Part shown: one piece after another, positions 7,617 through 11,452 of the stretch
How the letters are laid out: every line of letters starts with the position of its first letter
Numbering within the stretch: position 1 is the first letter of the stretch
NCBI GenBank assembly: GCA_036939975.1
Contig: JALLPB010001061.1
Location: forward strand, 1 to 11,452
DNA length: 11,452 nucleotides
Reading direction: 5' to 3'
From: Cyclostephanos tholiformis
Lineage: Eukaryota > Bacillariophyta > Thalassiosirophyceae > Thalassiosirales > Thalassiosiraceae
Program-made: the position numbers and the translations under genes
Notes under the pieces: model-generated
Databases searched by the model: none
Seen by the model: only the letters and a program-made list of their open reading frames with translations
What the model was told of the DNA's origin: nothing

Positions 7617-8021
7617 GAATACGGGTCTAAGGATATGACATACCAAACCATTCTAAATTAAACATAGTACGATACTGAAGCACCGAATGAAATTTATGAA
7701 GTAAACAAATTCGTGGAAATCGTAGAGAGAAATGTTCATTAGCTTGCTGAAATTACGTGTTATGCATTCAAGAATTCCATCTTATTATTTCAACTCATCC
7801 ATTCTATCTCGCTTAGGGACACCGAACACAATGGTTGGTTGATGCTCCCTCGCTTGCCAACATATCTTACTCGTTGTTGTGATAGGATTATGCATTCCAA
7901 ACACCGAGTGATCTCTCCTTTTTGTGTACTCCACTTTCATAATATCATGTGCTGTAGAACAACTAACCGGGAACCGGGCCGACCTCGCCACCACCTCTAC
8001 ACACAAAGAAACGTGTACACC

Positions 8022-9062
8022 CTACAAGTGAAACTTTCTCCTCGTCGTGTCCATCTCCTTCCTCTTATGGAACCATTCATACTCCCCGAACTGAGTATCG
8101 AACGTGCCCTCCTGCAGCCATCTCATCTTCAAAGTGAATCGCGGACCGAGTTCTTGCAATCGCGCCTTGGTCTTCTTCTTCCCAGTATCCGCGTGAACCT
8201 CGCGCGTGCCCTCCTCAAAGACGTAACGATGATGCCTGACGAATATGAAATCACGCTGATTGTGAAACGTGGCAACCTGCCGTCCTCGGAACTGCGCGTT
8301 GTGCGGGAAAAGGCTACCTAGGAACCGACCAGCGCGATGGCCGAGACGGGTGGTGAAGCCGTGCAAGTTCAGCTCGGGGACGTGGGAGGTCGCCGATCCG
8401 TTGTTGGGTACGTCCGTCGACGGTATCACGTTGGACACCTTGAAGAAGGCCGTGGGTCCGCCGAGACAATTGCCCTCGGATGGACGCAGGTGAGATATCA
8501 GCATGCCGTTGCAAACCTTGCTCTTCTCGGACAGAACTATGAGGTGGGTGAATTTGCGATTGGAGCCGAAGGAGCATATCTCCTTGACCGAGTACGACTT
8601 GCGAGGGTAGTAATATAGCTGGGGGATGAACCTCATCAGGTCAGATATGAAGTGAAATAATTCAGCGGACGGACAAGGACGAGTCGTCAGCAATATCTTG
8701 GGACGGACCGTGTCGGAGAAGTAAGATGCGAATTCGTCCTCGGCCTCATCGGCAAGGACTTCATCGTCGTCGGGATGGACTGTCGTGGTCTCCGATTCGC
8801 GGGTGTTGTCCAATGTCCGCGGAGTCACACGCCTCGGCGCGGCATCCTCGCCAAGGGCCACGGCTTCCTTCTCGCGTTGGATGCGCGTTTGGCGTTTCGT
8901 GGCCTTCTTCTCGAGTAGGTATTTGCCGTACATTTCGGAACGCTTCAGCTTATTCTTGATGTGACCGGGGTTGTTAGTTATGGGCCTTTTCACCTTGGCT
9001 GTGTTGCCAGGTTTCTTGCCCTGGAGGCTGGCGTGGCCGCCTTTTGGTTTGGATGGGGCCAT
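8022..9062 (-). CDS. RPF1: Ribosome production factor 1 (Brix domain, 60S biogenesis)
   Basis: This encodes a 346-residue intron-free protein, close to the usual RPF1 length. The N-terminus (1-90) is Lys/Arg rich, typical of a nucleolar protein. An acidic linker (98-112) follows, then the Brix domain (about 121-310). Family signatures are RPKILLTT at 120-127, FTHLIVLSE at 171-179, GGPTAFFKVSN at 201-211, LNLHGFTTRLGH at 231-242, GRQVATFHNQRDFIF at 260-274 with RHHRY following, and LQELGPRFTLK at 302-312. The end, TRRKFHL, resembles the conserved RRxFxL end. A small insertion of about 7 residues seems to precede GGPTA. In yeast and human, RPF1 is a nucleolar factor needed for large-subunit rRNA processing and pre-60S assembly. 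The gene is divergent from RPA3 with 397 bp between start codons. Assignment is secure. Confidence 0.96.
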   Translation of the reverse strand: MAPSKPKGGHASLQGKKPGNTAKVKRPITNNPGHIKNKLKRSEMYGKYLLEKKATKRQTRIQREKEAVALGEDAAPRRVTPRTLDNTRESETTTVHPDDDEVLADEAEDEFASYFSDTVRPKILLTTRPCPSAELFHFISDLMRFIPQLYYYPRKSYSVKEICSFGSNRKFTHLIVLSEKSKVCNGMLISHLRPSEGNCLGGPTAFFKVSNVIPSTDVPNNGSATSHVPELNLHGFTTRLGHRAGRFLGSLFPHNAQFRGRQVATFHNQRDFIFVRHHRYVFEEGTREVHADTGKKKTKARLQELGPRFTLKMRWLQEGTFDTQFGEYEWFHKRKEMDTTRRKFHL

Positions 9063-9459
9063 GGTTTTGTTTCAGTTGTTCTTACTCTTGTTGCTGTGAG
9101 GTTTAGATCGCTCGCAAGAGGACCACCTAGCACTACTACATAGTACTTCCCTCTTCATTGTGTGTTCGCTGTTCAGTTCACAGAAAAGTGTGTATGGGGA
9201 GGAGTAGTAATTTTGGATGGCTGTGGGGATGCGCAGCACAGATCGCAGTTCACAATTCAGGGCCGCGGGGCGCCCTTTTTCTTTTGGCGCGCCGGTCATT
9301 GCTGTCCCTTCTTTCTTTCCCCTATAAATAATATCATACTACCTAAAACACAGCTATCAACCGACGGAGTAGTAACTCGTCGTCCACCGGTCTGTCTACC
9401 ACTTCACTTATCGTGGGACCTTTAGCTCTTCACCCATTATATCGCACTCCATCATCATC
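9063..9459. promoter_or_regulatory. Bidirectional promoter interval between RPF1 and RPA3
   Basis: These 397 bp separate the start codons of two divergent housekeeping genes and must hold both promoters and 5'UTRs. A TATA-like box faces RPA3 at 9323-9330. No TATA-like box is evident for RPF1. I see no further gene. Confidence 0.65.
9323..9330 (+). promoter_or_regulatory. TATA-like box upstream of RPA3
   Basis: TATAAATA lies 130 bp before the RPA3 start codon, after a pyrimidine-rich stretch. If it is functional, transcription would start near 9350-9360, giving a 5'UTR of about 100 nt. The match is good, but its use is untested. Confidence 0.4.
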
Positions 9460-9922
9460 ATGTCTCTGCCAGACGGCGCCTTTCCGCGTGTTAATGCCGC
9501 TATGATCCACTCGGGCGAATACGTCAACTGCATCGCGAGCGTAGTCGGCATGCCCGTCAGCTTCGACGGTGAATCGGCCATCGACTTTGAATGCGTCGAT
9601 GGAGGGAGGGTTCAAGTCATCGTTTCGCCAGAATTCTTGTTCGTCCCGGGAAAGGTTATGGAGATCATGGGTGCGGTGCAAGAGGATCGGTCCGTTCAGG
9701 TGCGTGTAGTGGTCAGCGATTTTGATTCGGTTATCGTTTATTTTTAGGCGGTGCTCATGTATACTTATTCTCTCATATGGACGTTGGTTAATATTATTTC
9801 ATGAACAGTACTTCATTTCTCGTGAGTTGGGGGAAGGGTTCGATTTTGCGAACTACAATCAGTTAATAACGAAAGTCTTGACGAATCCAAAGTACAATGA
9901 TCTGTTCGGTCTTCAGGTTTGA
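9460..9922 (+). CDS. RPA3: Replication protein A 14 kDa subunit (RPA3)
   Basis: Two exons, 9460-9699 and 9809-9922, give a 117-residue protein, the usual size for this subunit. The intron (9700-9808, 109 bp) begins GTGCGT, ends ACAG and falls between codons. Exon 1 encodes the OB-fold part: PRVNAAMIHSGEYVNCIASV, then DGGRVQVIV and GKVMEIMGAVQED, which match the RPA3 pattern. Exon 2 gives GEGFDFANYNQLI and KYNDLFGL, matching the family's C-terminal FD..NYN and helix. Without splicing, the frame stops at 9745-9747 after an unrelated extension and loses this end. RPA3 forms the trimerisation core of the RPA heterotrimer that binds single-stranded DNA in replication, repair and recombination, in the nucleus. 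The family is divergent at sequence level, but both halves agree. Confidence 0.88.
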
Positions 9923-10102
9923 GTATTGGGGCGGGAAGATTACTGATTTTTATCACCATTTATTAAAAAGTCTTGGAAAAATTAATATATCATTATTAAA
10001 AGCGTAGATTCATGTCGTAAAAGTCTTCCGCTTTATTTGTCCTTAGTAGATAATTCATGTACATATATATTACACTGATGGGCTTCCGCAACATCATCAC
10101 AA
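9923..10102. other. AT-rich convergent 3' interval between RPA3 and the sulfotransferase-like gene
   Basis: 180 bp of AT-rich sequence separates the two converging stop codons and must contain both 3' ends. AAAAGTCTT occurs twice (near 9966 and 10018). No gene was seen. Confidence 0.5.
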
Positions 10103-11359
10103 TTATATTCGGCATTGTTGCCCTACAACCCCCTCATCGCCAAGAGGAGGCCACACCCCCTCCAACTGTTTCGCGTGTTGAAGTACAGCATCTGCATTAT
10201 TACCCAACTTTTTATAAGGATCTTTCGTGCTCTCGTGCCACTTCTTAAAACAATCATTACATTCGCTCACAGGCCAACCGAGAAACTCAGCCACATGCGA
10301 CAGCATATTTTGGCGTGCAAGATCGACGTCTCCCTCATGTTCGTAATTTTTTGCCATTATCCGCTCAAGGCAAAGCAAAGTCCATAATCGGCCGCCAGTG
10401 ACCTTATCAATGGGGTTAGCATCCAAAAATCTACGGATTATTAGCAAGAAGCCGTGAATGACGTTGCTATGTGTCAGTGCACCACCATCCCATTCGTGAT
10501 GCGATGCAATTGTTTCGAGAAAGGGTCGATGGATTACAAGAAATTTAATATCGACGTATGGAGAGTAGGCTTGGACGAATGCCGTGACATTCATGGGATG
10601 CTGCAACGCTTTGTCGCTATTTGCAATTTCGTCGGGGGACATAGATTGCCAATCGTGTTGCCGATGAACGCGATAGCTCCTCCAATCGTCTTCTTGTCCA
10701 CTAGGTAAACTCGCCCATTCAATCATTACATGTTTATTCCCATCATCGGGGCAGCTTTCCTCCACAACTCGCTGAACTAATAACGGATCATCGATTTTAG
10801 GAGTGACCGTGAATCCCCATTTTCTTTGGATATTTGATGTCCAACCAAATAATCCGACCTCGAGATAAATAGGGTTAGCTTCGACATGGTATTGACGACC
10901 AGTCTCGGGATCAACCTGGCGTTTTGCGAGCGCCTCGATAACTGGGGTGACGCCGTGATGCATCGCACCCTCGACCCCCATTATGTACACAAATTGGCAA
11001 CGCATGCGTGCCCTTGCTCCATCACCGATTGCGATCGATAGAAAATCGGTAGTGCGAGCTTCCACTGTCTTCGGATCCGAATATTGCTCGACGCGGTTAC
11101 TGCCACGATTGCGACTGCGACCGCGAAGGCCTAGTCGGCGATGTCCGATTTGATCGTTCACGCCGCTTCTGATCGATGAAGGTTGCATTATACATTCGAC
11201 CATGAAAGACGCAAACAATACTGAACAACAGCCAACCACAATCACTACCAAGACGACAATGACGGAGTACTGACAACCATATCTCTTAAATTTATGCATG
11301 TGCTGCAAGCTAAACATCTTACTTTTGCACCAAGCGGTATGGGCATGTCGGAAAATCAT
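10103..11359 (-). CDS. Type II membrane P-loop sulfotransferase-like protein
   Basis: This encodes a 418-residue single-exon protein. The start at 11359 is preceded directly by an in-frame TAA (11362-11360). A short cytosolic end rich in His and Lys, then one membrane segment at about 31-54, make it a type II membrane protein, probably Golgi. Residues about 60-95 are an Arg-rich stem. At 123-136, FVYIMGVEGAMHHG looks like the strand and 5'-phosphosulfate (PAPS) loop of the sulfotransferase fold, although it lacks the usual Lys. At 272-291, KFLVIHRPFLETIASHH.WDGG resembles the 3'-phosphate binding segment, with R278 and S286 in the expected places. Two other Trp-rich patches (GWTSNIQRKWG, 172-182; HDWQSM, 235-240) have no assigned role. 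I recognise the general pattern from predicted diatom proteins but cannot name an acceptor. The membrane topology is secure; the sulfotransferase activity is a moderate inference. Confidence 0.7.
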   Translation of the reverse strand: MIFRHAHTAWCKSKMFSLQHMHKFKRYGCQYSVIVVLVVIVVGCCSVLFASFMVECIMQPSSIRSGVNDQIGHRRLGLRGRSRNRGSNRVEQYSDPKTVEARTTDFLSIAIGDGARARMRCQFVYIMGVEGAMHHGVTPVIEALAKRQVDPETGRQYHVEANPIYLEVGLFGWTSNIQRKWGFTVTPKIDDPLLVQRVVEESCPDDGNKHVMIEWASLPSGQEDDWRSYRVHRQHDWQSMSPDEIANSDKALQHPMNVTAFVQAYSPYVDIKFLVIHRPFLETIASHHEWDGGALTHSNVIHGFLLIIRRFLDANPIDKVTGGRLWTLLCLERIMAKNYEHEGDVDLARQNMLSHVAEFLGWPVSECNDCFKKWHESTKDPYKKLGNNADAVLQHAKQLEGVWPPLGDEGVVGQQCRI

Positions 11360-11452
11360 TTAGGGGCATACTTATGCCGGGATAAGGCTGTGATTTTTTT
11401 AGCCGGCGCACAGATACACAAATACACGAACGAACAGTGAGGAACATTTTTT
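11360..11452. other. Start of the promoter region of the sulfotransferase-like gene
   Basis: Only 93 bp upstream of the start codon lie in the window. They contain a T7 run at 11394-11400 and nothing else I can name. The promoter is probably cut by the window edge. Confidence 0.4.

Larger units (their letters stand above)
7419..8021. other. Convergent interval between CSD-C and RPF1
   Basis: These 603 bp hold the 3'UTRs of two converging genes. Contents seen: a bulged hairpin at 7471-7491, the conserved CSD 3'UTR block at 7519-7566, and a perfect 21-bp tandem duplication at 7575-7616. From about 7620 to 8021 I see nothing I can name. Open frames here are short and unconvincing. Confidence 0.5.

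Noticed and set aside
7839..8618. Plus-strand open frames of 74-160 codons overlapping the RPF1 gene
   Set aside because: They overlap the antisense strand of a secure Brix-domain protein and have no recognisable family.
9700..9747. Alternative RPA3 end by reading through the intron, or use of the TTTTTAG acceptor at 9741-9747
   Set aside because: Read-through loses the conserved FD..NYN end. Splicing to the TTTTTAG acceptor would leave an intron of only about 47 bp and run into an in-frame TGA.
10057..10708. Plus-strand open frames opposite the sulfotransferase-like gene
   Set aside because: They are antisense shadows of a 418-codon frame with a clear membrane span and conserved motifs.
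1..11452. Search for mobile elements, CRISPR arrays, rRNA and tRNA
   Set aside because: No transposase-like or reverse-transcriptase-like product, long terminal repeat, regularly spaced repeat array or tRNA-like T-arm was seen by eye; tRNAscan-SE and a repeat search would settle this.

Overview
The window is nuclear DNA of a microalgal eukaryote, most likely a diatom or a close stramenopile relative. The evidence is: seven compact genes in 11.4 kb, eight short GT-AG introns of 79-109 bp, intron-free ribosome-biogenesis and sulfotransferase-like genes, and a GH81 beta-1,3-glucanase that carries an N-terminal acidic di-leucine (ExxPLL) tail and C-terminal cysteine-rich modules of a kind I associate with diatom secretory proteins. 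No prokaryotic operon, mobile element, CRISPR array, tRNA or rRNA is visible. The species cannot be fixed from the sequence alone.

Layout, left to right: (1) a cold-shock-domain (CSD) protein gene, CSD-A (+, 529-978), uninterrupted, with an RGG/EE-rich region and a Lys-rich tail; (2) a six-exon GH81 endo-1,3-beta-glucanase gene (-, 5111-1181) encoding a 1176-residue type II membrane protein; (3) two tandem, nearly identical CSD genes, CSD-B (+, 5716-6125) and CSD-C (+, 6982-7418), each with one intron placed where the CSD meets a Gly-rich RGG-type tail ending in GGW; (4) RPF1, a Brix-domain 60S ribosome assembly factor (-, 9062-8022); (5) RPA3, the small subunit of replication protein A, two exons (+, 9460-9922), divergent from RPF1 across a roughly 400-bp shared promoter interval with a TATA-like box; (6) a type II membrane P-loop/sulfotransferase-like protein (-, 11359-10103).

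How they may fit together: RPF1 and RPA3 are growth and S-phase housekeeping genes. The three CSD genes form a local family interrupted by the inverted glucanase gene. The glucanase is plausibly a vacuolar enzyme that mobilises chrysolaminarin, the diatom storage beta-1,3-glucan. No pathway directly joins all seven genes. The most interesting points are the vacuolar-type glucanase architecture, the patchy near-identity of CSD-B and CSD-C (consistent with gene conversion), the short conserved 3'UTR element shared by those two genes, and the CSD/tail boundary intron whose retention would remove the RGG tail. I see no clearly new multi-gene system here.
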